A stretch of DNA of 33,623 bases from Verrucomicrobia bacterium UBA2970 (GTDB lineage Bacteria > Verrucomicrobiota > Verrucomicrobiia > Limisphaerales > AAA164-E04): positions 1-33,623 of the forward strand of contig DEAY01000452.1 of the NCBI GenBank assembly GCA_002348345.1. Direction: 5' to 3'. Of the stretch, positions 1 through 7,132 are shown piece after piece (the stretch's first letter is position 1; every line of letters begins with the position of its first letter). Made by a program: the position numbers and the translations under genes. The notes under the pieces were generated by a model. The model saw nothing but the letters and a program-made list of their open reading frames with translations. It was not told where the DNA came from and did no database searches.

Positions 1-99
1 GGGCTGATAGTCCCGACCCGAGCGGCGCCGCTTCTTCCGGCGTTCCCGGCGTTCCCGGCGCTTTCGGCGATGGCTTTGTTTTCCCCCCTCCTCGTGCAT
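1..99 (-). CDS. Possible N-terminal fragment of an Arg/Lys-rich protein, running off the left edge
   Basis: An open frame begins at an ATG (complement of 97-99) and stays open for 33 codons to the window edge. The predicted peptide starts MHEEGGKQSHRRKRRERRE and is dominated by Arg, Lys and Glu. Part of that bias comes from a short tandem repeat, cgttcccgg-like units around 39-62. No convincing ribosome binding site precedes the ATG. It could be the disordered, basic start of a real gene lying to the left or a chance open frame in GC-rich repeat DNA. No function can be given. Confidence 0.25.
   Translation of the reverse strand, partial: MHEEGGKQSHRRKRRERRERRKKRRRSGRDYQP
37..70. repeat. Short GC-rich tandem repeat
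   Basis: Nine-base units of the form cggcgttcc follow one another about three times and then decay into cggcgctttcgg. If the leftward frame at 1-99 is coding, the repeat encodes alternating Arg-Arg-Glu residues. Confidence 0.5.
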
Positions 100-220
100 G
101 ACTTGATCAAGATGGCCGGGAGCCTAGCGCATCAATCAGAAACAATCACTGATTAATCGATGGGAACCCTGGTCGTGATTTTTCTCAAGCTGTTTCGCTG
201 GAGACCGCGATAAGACGTTC

Positions 221-502
221 TCAGGCACCCAGAACCCACATCAGAAAGGGATGGACGAACCACCAGACCAGGAAGAGGAGCAGAAGGGGACTCAGGTCGA
301 GGCCCGCGGGGGCCCGGGGAGAGAGCTTAATGGGTTTAATGAAGCGACGAACGGGTTGGAGAAAAATCTCGTAGAACCGGTTCAGTTGTCGGCGAAAACC
401 TGAAGGCGGTCGGGAGAGAATCCAGTCCAGGACAATGGAGAGAAAGAGCCCTAGGGCAAAGAGTCGGAGCAAGAGATCGATGAATCCTCGGATGCCCTCC
501 AT
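221..502 (-). CDS. YggT family membrane protein
   Basis: A 93-residue protein with two hydrophobic segments, roughly residues 7-29 and 70-92, separated by a basic loop. The loop holds the FxxPVRRFIKP-type stretch (about residues 47-58) that resembles the YggT signature (Pfam YGGT). YggT proteins are small inner-membrane proteins linked in some bacteria to osmotic tolerance or cell division; the exact role is unclear. The open frame extends far upstream, but the ATG at 502 is preferred because it gives the family length and is preceded by GCGAGGA. It is the last gene of a leftward group, 23 bases after the larger membrane protein. An AATCAG/CTGATT inverted repeat lies downstream at 134-154 but has no T-run. 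Confidence 0.75.
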   Translation of the reverse strand: MEGIRGFIDLLLRLFALGLFLSIVLDWILSRPPSGFRRQLNRFYEIFLQPVRRFIKPIKLSPRAPAGLDLSPLLLLFLVWWFVHPFLMWVLGA

Positions 503-525
503 TCCAATCCTCGCTTTTTGCTTCC

Positions 526-1116
526 TTAGCCTCTTTTCGAGTCTTTCTTTGGCGGACCTTGCAGGCTCGCCTGGGCCGCCACCCCGAGGATGACAAGGAC
601 TCCGGCCATCAGCAACCGGGGTTCCCTGCTCACGGGAATCTCGGCAACGATCACATAAGCTCCCAGGAACGACGACAACAAAATTAAGGCCCAGTCGAAC
701 CAAATGATCACCAGCCAAAACCCGAGAAGGCTCCCGAGAATGAGCGCGACGGGGGGCCAAGGATTCTCAAGGAGGGGATGGGTGATCGCGAAGGCGAGGC
801 CCCCGCCGACGATCAGACCAGCGAGGCGAAGGGCCAGCTTCTGAAGAAAAATGCCCAAGACAGAGGCTACCAGCCCAACCAAAACCGGGGCGATCAACAT
901 CAGCCATCGGGGTTCACCGGAAAAAACGAGTTCTCCGAGCAGGAAGCCGCCGATAAATCCGGTGGCACCGAGGACGAACCAGTAGAGTTTGCGGCCGAAC
1001 AGGAGAAGGATTGCCGCCCCCAGGACGATGAGAATCGACTCCAGGTCGCTGGGATCGCCAACCACCTTCGACAGTTCTTCGATGGCCTTTCGGAGGGTTT
1101 TAATCAAGGGTTGCAT
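526..1116 (-). CDS. Polytopic membrane protein, TMEM198/DUF4203-like
   Basis: A 196-residue protein that begins with a short amphipathic stretch and then has about seven or eight hydrophobic helices from residue 26 to 185, many rich in Gly and Leu. It ends in a short basic tail (PPKKDSKRG). The overall pattern resembles TMEM198/DUF4203-type membrane proteins, but I do not recognise a specific signature. The ATG at 1116 has a good ribosome binding site (ACAGGAAATCAC before ATG). The gene sits between the YjbQ-like and YggT-like genes on the same strand, 58 bases after the former, so the three probably form one transcript. Function unknown. Confidence 0.7.
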   Translation of the reverse strand: MQPLIKTLRKAIEELSKVVGDPSDLESILIVLGAAILLLFGRKLYWFVLGATGFIGGFLLGELVFSGEPRWLMLIAPVLVGLVASVLGIFLQKLALRLAGLIVGGGLAFAITHPLLENPWPPVALILGSLLGFWLVIIWFDWALILLSSFLGAYVIVAEIPVSREPRLLMAGVLVILGVAAQASLQGPPKKDSKRG

Positions 1117-1174
1117 GTGATTTCCTGTCCCTGTTCCTGGAGCGTTGGATGGAGGACGTTTTTTTCACAGCGCC

Positions 1175-1597
1175 TCAGTTTCCCAGAATCGTCACGACGA
1201 CCTCCCGATGTGGCGGACGCGTATCAAAGTCCAACAGGATCACCTGTTGCCACCTCCCCAGGGGAAGCCGGCTCTTGACGACCGGCAAGGCCAGGGAGGG
1301 GCCGGTGAAGGTGGCGCGGACGTGACTGTGTCCGTTGTCATCAGGCCAGTTGGCCTCATGTTGGTATCGACCCTCGGCGGGAGCCAAGCGCTCCATGGCC
1401 ACAGCCAGATCGGTTTCGACGAGTCCCGGATCAAACTCGACGGTGGAAAGGGCTCCCGTTGATCCCACGATCATGGCCGTGAGCTGGCCGATGGCAATCT
1501 GGCTGTCATGGACCATGGTCTGGAGTTCCCCGGTGAGATCGAGAATGTGGCAATTCCCCTGTGTCGAACGTCCGATCACGCCGGAGTAGGTTTTCAT
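1175..1597 (-). CDS. YjbQ family (UPF0047) protein, secondary thiamine-phosphate synthase type
   Basis: A 140-residue protein of the usual length for the YjbQ/UPF0047 family. It carries the family core: GSTGALSTVEFDPG (about residues 45-58), then YQHEANWPDDNGHSH (78-92) with the conserved histidines, followed by an LPLGRWQQVILLDFD-type strand-turn-strand and a terminal REVVVTILG. Family members form trimeric barrels, and the E. coli protein has weak thiamine-phosphate synthase activity; the physiological role is not settled. It is the first gene of the leftward group ending with the YggT gene and is transcribed divergently from the SGNH hydrolase gene. No clear ribosome binding site is seen before the ATG at 1597. 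Confidence 0.88.
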   Translation of the reverse strand: MKTYSGVIGRSTQGNCHILDLTGELQTMVHDSQIAIGQLTAMIVGSTGALSTVEFDPGLVETDLAVAMERLAPAEGRYQHEANWPDDNGHSHVRATFTGPSLALPVVKSRLPLGRWQQVILLDFDTRPPHREVVVTILGN

Positions 1598-1749
1598 TGG
1601 TTGAGGCTAGCAGTTTCCCAGAATCGGGCCAATCCCGGGAACACCTCCGAGGTTGTTTTCGTTTTGGTGGCACCCTAGAGTGATGGGTCGACGGTCTAGC
1701 TTGGCCTTCGAACGAAGGCCAATGCGGAGGGCTGCCATCCGGGGGCGAG

Positions 1750-3261
1750 ATGCGATCGAAATCGAAACGGACTATCAAATCGATGCTTTTTCGGGTGGTC
1801 TCGATCGGCCTGGGGTTATTGGCGATCGTCGTTTTGGAGGGCGTCCTGCGCATCTTCGGTCCTGGTGGGGGAGGCGTTGCCGAAGATCCGTTTGTCGGTT
1901 TCTCCGCTATGAGGCCCTTGTTTGAACTCAACGAGGCCGGGGACGAGTTTGAGACGGCGCTGAGTCGAACCAATTATTTTGTTCGCGATCGGTTTCCCCG
2001 TCGTCGATCGGAAAGCACATTCCGGGGCTTCGTCCTCGGGGGCTCAACGGTTCAGGGTCGACCTTACGCCATTGAGACGGCCTTTCCGAAATGGCTCGAG
2101 CTATCGCTTGCCGCTCGGGATTCCTCAAGGAAATGGGAGATGGTCAACTGTGGGGGGATTTCCTATGCCAGCTACCGGTTGGTTCCGATATTGGAGGAAT
2201 GTCTCGCTCGCTATCAACCTGATGCCATCGTTCTATGCACAGGTCAGAATGAGTTTCTCGAAGATATTGTCTACCAGGAGTTCAACCAGCCACCCTCTTG
2301 GGTGCGTGGGTTGCAAGGCCGGTTTTCCACATGGAATCTCTATCGCCTCATGGCGGCCGGTGGGCGTTGGGTTCAGACGGGGCTCTCCCCGCGATCGACG
2401 AGCGAATTGAATGAGGTTCGACCCATCCTTCCGGAGGAGGTGGATGCCTTTCTCGATTACCGGAATGGACTTGAAGCTTATCGTTGGGATCCGGTCTGGC
2501 GGGAGGGCGTGGCTCGGCATTTCGAGCACAATATTATACGAATGGTGGAGATGTGTCGGGCCGCCGGTGTCCCGATTGTTTTGCTGGCTCCCCCCGTTAA
2601 CTTGCGAAGCACACCACCCTTCAAGTCCGAGCACCAAAAGGGCCTCTCGCATGAGGCCTTGAGTGAATGGCAGCGGTTGGTGGGGTTGGCTCGAAGTCAA
2701 TATGGAAAGGCTCCCCGGGTTGCCATTGATTTGTTGAAGCAGGCTATCGCGATCGACCCTCAGTATGCGGATACTCATTTCGCATTGGGGGCCATGTTGG
2801 AGGGGAATGGGCGGCGTCGAGAGGCTCGGGCCGCCTTTATTCGCGCCAAGGAACTTGATGTCTGTCCAATCCGAATGCTCGAGACCGAGCGAAGGACCCT
2901 CTCCCGGGTTGCCGCGCGGTTTGAGGTGCCCTATGTCGACCTTCATGCCTTGCTGGAGGAGGCAAGCGACTTCCTCAGCCTGGGGAGTGACATGCTGGTC
3001 GATCACGTTCATCCGACGATTGTTGGGCACCAACTCATTGCCGAGCAATTGGCACAGATCTTCCTGGAATCGGGATGGGCCAGTGAGTTGAATCCCGACT
3101 CGGCCGAACGACAGAGGGTGGCGTTTGAAACCCAGATGGAGTCGCTCGGGCCGGCCTATTTCGTTCACGGAAAACAGCGATTGGATAACCTGACCCTTTG
3201 GACCCAGGGAAGAACGGAGGGCCTTCCCCTTGAGCTGAAACCAAGTCCCCCAAACCCCTAG
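1750..3261 (+). CDS. SGNH/GDSL hydrolase-type protein with TPR segment
   Basis: A 503-residue protein with one N-terminal membrane anchor (about residues 13-35) and a large extracytoplasmic domain. The SGNH blocks are visible: GGST at 97-100 (nucleophile Ser99), an NCGGISYASYR block II at 133-143, GQNE at 165-168 in place of the usual GxND, and DHVHPT at 418-423 with the catalytic Asp/His pair. Residues about 305-372 form a tetratricopeptide-like helical pair (AIAIDPQYADTHFALGAMLE) placed between block III and block V. Such proteins probably act as lipases, esterases or carbohydrate deacetylases; the substrate is unknown. The ATG at 1750 follows a GGGGGCGAG stretch; a later ATG at 1783 would delete the basic residues before the anchor. 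Confidence 0.8.
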   Translation: MRSKSKRTIKSMLFRVVSIGLGLLAIVVLEGVLRIFGPGGGGVAEDPFVGFSAMRPLFELNEAGDEFETALSRTNYFVRDRFPRRRSESTFRGFVLGGSTVQGRPYAIETAFPKWLELSLAARDSSRKWEMVNCGGISYASYRLVPILEECLARYQPDAIVLCTGQNEFLEDIVYQEFNQPPSWVRGLQGRFSTWNLYRLMAAGGRWVQTGLSPRSTSELNEVRPILPEEVDAFLDYRNGLEAYRWDPVWREGVARHFEHNIIRMVEMCRAAGVPIVLLAPPVNLRSTPPFKSEHQKGLSHEALSEWQRLVGLARSQYGKAPRVAIDLLKQAIAIDPQYADTHFALGAMLEGNGRRREARAAFIRAKELDVCPIRMLETERRTLSRVAARFEVPYVDLHALLEEASDFLSLGSDMLVDHVHPTIVGHQLIAEQLAQIFLESGWASELNPDSAERQRVAFETQMESLGPAYFVHGKQRLDNLTLWTQGRTEGLPLELKPSPPNP

Positions 3262-3302
3262 CGGCCAGCGATCCGCGGCTTGGGTCAAGGCCGAGGGATG
3301 CG

Positions 3303-4601
3303 CTATTCGTGTCGGAGCGCTTCGATGGGGTCGAGCTTCGCGGCAGCGGAGGCAGGATAAATGCCGAAGGCGATCCCGATCGCACCAGAAATGCCGAAGG
3401 CGAGGAAGACCGACCAAAAGGTCACGATCGTGATCATGTCGGTGAGGTTGGAGACGATGAACGGGGTGGCCACCCCCACCAAAACCCCGACCAGACCGCC
3501 TCCAATCGAGAGAACTACCGTTTCGACAAGGAATTGAGTTGTGATGTCCCTCTTCTTGGCACCGAGGGCCCGGCGAACGCCGATTTCCCGGGTTCGTTCG
3601 GTGACGGTTGCCAGCATGATATTCATGATGCCAATGCCTCCCACCAAGAGGGAGATGGCCGCGATGGAACCGAGGACGATGTTGAAGATCCGCTTCGTTT
3701 GCTCGGCCTGTCGAAGAAGCTGCAGGGGAACGATGATTTCATAGTCGTTCTGGTCGTGGAACCGGTTGAGAAGCGTCTTGATTTGGGCATCCGCAATTTC
3801 GACGGCCTCCGTATCCTTCATCTGAACGGTGATCTGGTGCAGTTCGACTCGTTCGGCCTCCACTCCGAACCCACTGGTCACCCGTTTGAGGATTAATTCC
3901 CCGATCCGTGATCGGCTGGTGGACATCGGAATGTAGATGTTATTGTCGAGGGGCTCACCCTCCATTTCCCCCGCTTGGGACCGTTGGTCAGTCGTGGACT
4001 GTTCCTGAACCAGGCCCACGACTCGGTAGTAGACGCCATCCACCTTCACGGCCTGAGTCAGCGGGTCCTGATAGGGGAAGAGTCGGTTGGCGAGTCCGGT
4101 GGTGATGGCGCAGACGTTTTGTTGGTGAAGCTCATCGGTATCGCAGATGAAGCGACCTCTCACCACATCGACTCCGGCGATCTCGGGATAGATGGGGGTC
4201 GTGCCGATGATCTGGCAAGGGAGGTAGTTCTCGTTGAATCGAACATTCTCTCGAATAATCCGCATGGGGAGGACCCGATGGACCCCTGGAATCGTGGAAT
4301 AGATTCGAGCTCCATCGTCGTAAGTGAGTCCGTAGTTCAATTCACGGCCGCGGGTTCCGCCGGCTTCTTTGGTATCTTCCGGCGGCTTGAGGCTTCGGAT
4401 GATGATGTTGTTGCTTCCGAGATTCTTGATGGCTTCTTGGGCCTCGTAGGAGGCACCTTCGCCGATCGCGAGCATGGCGATCACCGAGCAGACGCCGAAG
4501 ATGATTCCCAGCATGGTCAACCCGGAGCGGAGCTTGTGGAGGAGAAGACTCTTGATCCCAAGCTTGATTGTGCTGACCAACTGACTGGCGCGCATTGCCA
4601 T
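3303..4601 (-). CDS. MacB/FtsX-type ABC transporter permease
   Basis: A 432-residue permease with the MacB layout. An N-terminal transmembrane helix (about residues 20-48, with LRSGLTMLGIIFGV) is followed by a large periplasmic domain (about 50-300) and three C-terminal helices (about 308-425) in an FtsX domain, which includes the GIMNIMLATVTERTREIGVRRALGA signature split over two helices. In MacAB-TolC systems this subunit couples cytoplasmic ATP hydrolysis to expulsion of substrates from the periplasm through the adaptor and TolC. It is the last gene of a four-gene leftward operon, 17 bases after the ATPase gene. Substrate unknown; antibiotics, peptides, lipids or glycolipids are all possible. 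Either ATG at 4601 or 4595 could be the start. Confidence 0.9.
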   Translation of the reverse strand: MAMRASQLVSTIKLGIKSLLLHKLRSGLTMLGIIFGVCSVIAMLAIGEGASYEAQEAIKNLGSNNIIIRSLKPPEDTKEAGGTRGRELNYGLTYDDGARIYSTIPGVHRVLPMRIIRENVRFNENYLPCQIIGTTPIYPEIAGVDVVRGRFICDTDELHQQNVCAITTGLANRLFPYQDPLTQAVKVDGVYYRVVGLVQEQSTTDQRSQAGEMEGEPLDNNIYIPMSTSRSRIGELILKRVTSGFGVEAERVELHQITVQMKDTEAVEIADAQIKTLLNRFHDQNDYEIIVPLQLLRQAEQTKRIFNIVLGSIAAISLLVGGIGIMNIMLATVTERTREIGVRRALGAKKRDITTQFLVETVVLSIGGGLVGVLVGVATPFIVSNLTDMITIVTFWSVFLAFGISGAIGIAFGIYPASAAAKLDPIEALRHE

Positions 4602-4618
4602 GATAACGGGGTCGTGTC

Positions 4619-5326
4619 CTAGTTGGTTTCGGGACGATTGACCACCTCGCGATCGATGAGGCCGTCCTTCATATGAAGCACCCGGTGGGCCCGTTCTGCG
4701 ACGTAGTCGTCGTGGGTGACCAAAACGATGGTCTTCCCATCGGCATTCAAGCGGTCGATCATGTCCAGAACCTCAAGCCCGGTCGCCGAATCCAAGTTCC
4801 CGGTGGGTTCGTCGGCCAGAATCATCAGCGGATCATTCACCAGGGAACGGGCGATGGCAACGCGCTGCTGCTGTCCCCCTGAGAGTTGGTTGGGGCGGTG
4901 CTCAAGACGCTCGCTCAGTCCGACTAAGGACGCCAGTTCGACACACCGGTCGTAGGTTTCGGCGAGGTCTTTTCCCTGGTAGAACAGCGGCACCTGGATG
5001 TTTTCAATGACGGTGAGTTGAGCGATGAGGTTGTAGGACTGAAAAATGAATCCGATTCGTTTGCCGCGGACTTCGGAGAGTTCGTCGTCGGGCATCTTGG
5101 AGACATCATCTCCCCCCAGGTAATAGCGGCCGGCCGTCGGGCGATCGAGGCACCCGAGGATATTGAGCATGGTCGATTTGCCCGAACCCGAGGGGCCCAT
5201 GATAGCGACATATTCGCCTTCGCGGATCGTGACATCGGCCCCGCGGAGTGCGAGGACTTCAATCTCGCCACCCAGGACGTACTTCTTCTCGATCCCCTCG
5301 ATTTGAATGATCGCTTTGCGTTCCAT
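4619..5326 (-). CDS. ABC transporter ATP-binding protein, LolD/MacB type
   Basis: A 235-residue ATPase with the full set of ABC motifs: Walker A GPSGSGKST (44-52), Q-loop in FIFQSYNL, signature LSGGQQQRVAIAR, Walker B MILADEPTGNLDS and the switch histidine in LVTHD. The DEPTGNLDS sequence and the EYVAIMGPSGSGKST context are typical of the LolD/MacB/FtsE branch, which works with FtsX-type permeases such as its downstream neighbour. It therefore powers the TolC-dependent export complex encoded by this operon. It lies 39 bases after the adaptor gene. Confidence 0.93.
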   Translation of the reverse strand: MERKAIIQIEGIEKKYVLGGEIEVLALRGADVTIREGEYVAIMGPSGSGKSTMLNILGCLDRPTAGRYYLGGDDVSKMPDDELSEVRGKRIGFIFQSYNLIAQLTVIENIQVPLFYQGKDLAETYDRCVELASLVGLSERLEHRPNQLSGGQQQRVAIARSLVNDPLMILADEPTGNLDSATGLEVLDMIDRLNADGKTIVLVTHDDYVAERAHRVLHMKDGLIDREVVNRPETN

Positions 5327-5365
5327 AGCAGTCGGTGGCTGAGAGGCAGCGGGTCGGGTTCGGAA

Positions 5366-7132
5366 TCACTGTCCCTTTCCGCCCCGGTCACCGCCCCCTG
5401 GTTTTCTCCCCCGACCGCCTCCTGAAAATTGTTGGCGCATGCTTTGTCGCTCCGCTTCGTTGAGTTTGCCGTCGCCGTCCTTGTCAAATTGCTTCATCAA
5501 GGCGTCTCGATCAAAGGAGCCACTCTTCTTTTTGTCGATTTCCGCTGCGGTCTGTTTGGAGTCGGTGATCCGCTTGAGGGCGTCGAGGTCCGGTTTCAAA
5601 TCCTCCGCATCGATCGCCTCGCCTTCCGCGATCACAGGATCGCCGAGGCTGCTGCCGTCGGCTTCCAGTGGTGGAGACAGGAGGATTCGATCCCCTTCCT
5701 CGACACCCGAGGCCACCTGGATGAATTTGGAATTAAACATCCCCACCTCCACGGGAACGGGTTGGCCCTGCTCTCCGGCCTTGTAAACCACGGGGCTTCC
5801 TTTGGCGGTGGTGACCGACTGGATGGGAACGGTGAGTGTTTGGGCAATGTTGGTGATGACGATCTCCGTGTTCGCAGAGACACCCGGCTTGAGGTCCGGG
5901 GGAAGGGGATCAGTGATGACGACCTCCGTCTTGTAGACATTAAGATTGGGATTGGCGTAGCGACTTTGAGTATCGGGAAGGCCGGCCACTTTCGTGACGA
6001 TTGCTTTGAAGCGCTTGTCAGGAGAGGAATCGAGAACGACGAAGGCGGTCAATCCGGGATGGACTTTTCGAATGTGAGATTCATGCACCTTCACCTCCAC
6101 CTGCATTTGAGAGGTGTCAGGGAGTTTGATCAGACCTTGTCGGTAGCGCACGGTGGCGCCTTCCTCAATCAGGGATTCGCTGGAGTAGCGGCTCTTTGAA
6201 ACCGAATAGACCACAAAGCCATTCTGAGGAGCGTAGATCTTGGTGTTTTCCAGTTGCTTCTGGTCGTTTTCGAGTTTGGCTTCTTGAAGTTTGAGGGTGT
6301 TCTCCTCGGTGAGAAGCGCGGTTTCGTATTGGGTCAGCCGATTCTCCCCTTGTTGGATGACTCGCTGCAGGTTTTTCTTGAATTCCTCCACATCGGAGAT
6401 GTATTGCCGTTCGAGCTTCGGAATATCGAAGTCGGTCAGCACGGTGGCCGCCGTTCTGGCTTTCTCGAGGTCCATCTTCTGCCGGAGCACGCCCAGTTCG
6501 CCGCGATCGACCGTGCTCTTGGTTTCGAAGCCTTGCTTGAAAAGTTTCCTTGACCAATCCAACTCATCTTGCGCGAGGAGAAGACTTTCTTCGGTGGTTT
6601 GAATGAGAATCTCAGAGTCTCGAATTTGCTGGGCCCGTTCGCCTTCTCGGAATTTCTCCAAATCGATCTCTGCGAAATCGAGTTGGAGCTGGGCGGCGTC
6701 GACTTCGCTTTGGATACTACTTTTTTCAATTTCCAGATTATTTTGAGCCTGGACAAAGTCGGCCCGGGCCCGGGCGACCGCAATTTCCTGCTGGTTGACT
6801 TTCTCCTCTGCCTCGGCGGAATCCAACTCAACCAGGAGTTCGCCCTCCTTCACTTGTTGGCCTTCGGGAATGATGTAGACGATTCGGGAACTGCCCTCGA
6901 CTTCACAGCGGATCAGGACTTCATTGACGGCCTCGAGGTTCCCGCCCTCGGTGATCGAGACGAGAAAGTCACCACGGGAAACGGTAAAGAACTTGGCCTC
7001 ACCCCCTTCATCATTTCCGCCCGAACGAAGGATGATGAAGAGGATGACGATGACGACGGCCACGCCTCCAATCCAGAGAGGTCGCTTTGAAGTCGATCCC
7101 GGTTGCCCCGGGTTCATAGAGTCACTGTTCAT
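5366..7132 (-). CDS. Efflux membrane-fusion adaptor (HlyD/MacA-like) with C-terminal EF-hand-like loop
   Basis: A 588-residue periplasmic adaptor. It has an N-terminal membrane anchor (about residues 19-37), a biotinyl-lipoyl-like half (VEGSSRIVYIIPEGQQVKEG), a long alpha-helical hairpin rich in Glu, Gln and Lys (about 110-290), the second lipoyl half (IYAPQNGFVVYSV), then beta-barrel and membrane-proximal domains to about 480. This bridges an inner-membrane ABC permease to TolC. The unusual part is the tail: residues 550-561 read DKDGDGKLNEAE, a canonical EF-hand calcium loop, in a linker that ends in a Gly/Arg/Lys-rich stretch. Its start overlaps the stop of the TolC gene by four bases, indicating translational coupling. 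Confidence 0.9.
   Translation of the reverse strand: MNSDSMNPGQPGSTSKRPLWIGGVAVVIVILFIILRSGGNDEGGEAKFFTVSRGDFLVSITEGGNLEAVNEVLIRCEVEGSSRIVYIIPEGQQVKEGELLVELDSAEAEEKVNQQEIAVARARADFVQAQNNLEIEKSSIQSEVDAAQLQLDFAEIDLEKFREGERAQQIRDSEILIQTTEESLLLAQDELDWSRKLFKQGFETKSTVDRGELGVLRQKMDLEKARTAATVLTDFDIPKLERQYISDVEEFKKNLQRVIQQGENRLTQYETALLTEENTLKLQEAKLENDQKQLENTKIYAPQNGFVVYSVSKSRYSSESLIEEGATVRYRQGLIKLPDTSQMQVEVKVHESHIRKVHPGLTAFVVLDSSPDKRFKAIVTKVAGLPDTQSRYANPNLNVYKTEVVITDPLPPDLKPGVSANTEIVITNIAQTLTVPIQSVTTAKGSPVVYKAGEQGQPVPVEVGMFNSKFIQVASGVEEGDRILLSPPLEADGSSLGDPVIAEGEAIDAEDLKPDLDALKRITDSKQTAAEIDKKKSGSFDRDALMKQFDKDGDGKLNEAERQSMRQQFSGGGRGRKPGGGDRGGKGQ

Noticed and set aside
134..154. AATCAG/CTGATT inverted repeat downstream of the YggT gene
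   Set aside because: Six-base AT-rich stem with a nine-base loop and no T-run on the leftward transcript; not a credible intrinsic terminator.
2233..3417. 394-codon leftward open frame opposite the SGNH hydrolase gene
   Set aside because: It lies antisense to a gene with clear catalytic motifs; its translation has no recognisable domain and it runs into the region of the permease gene.
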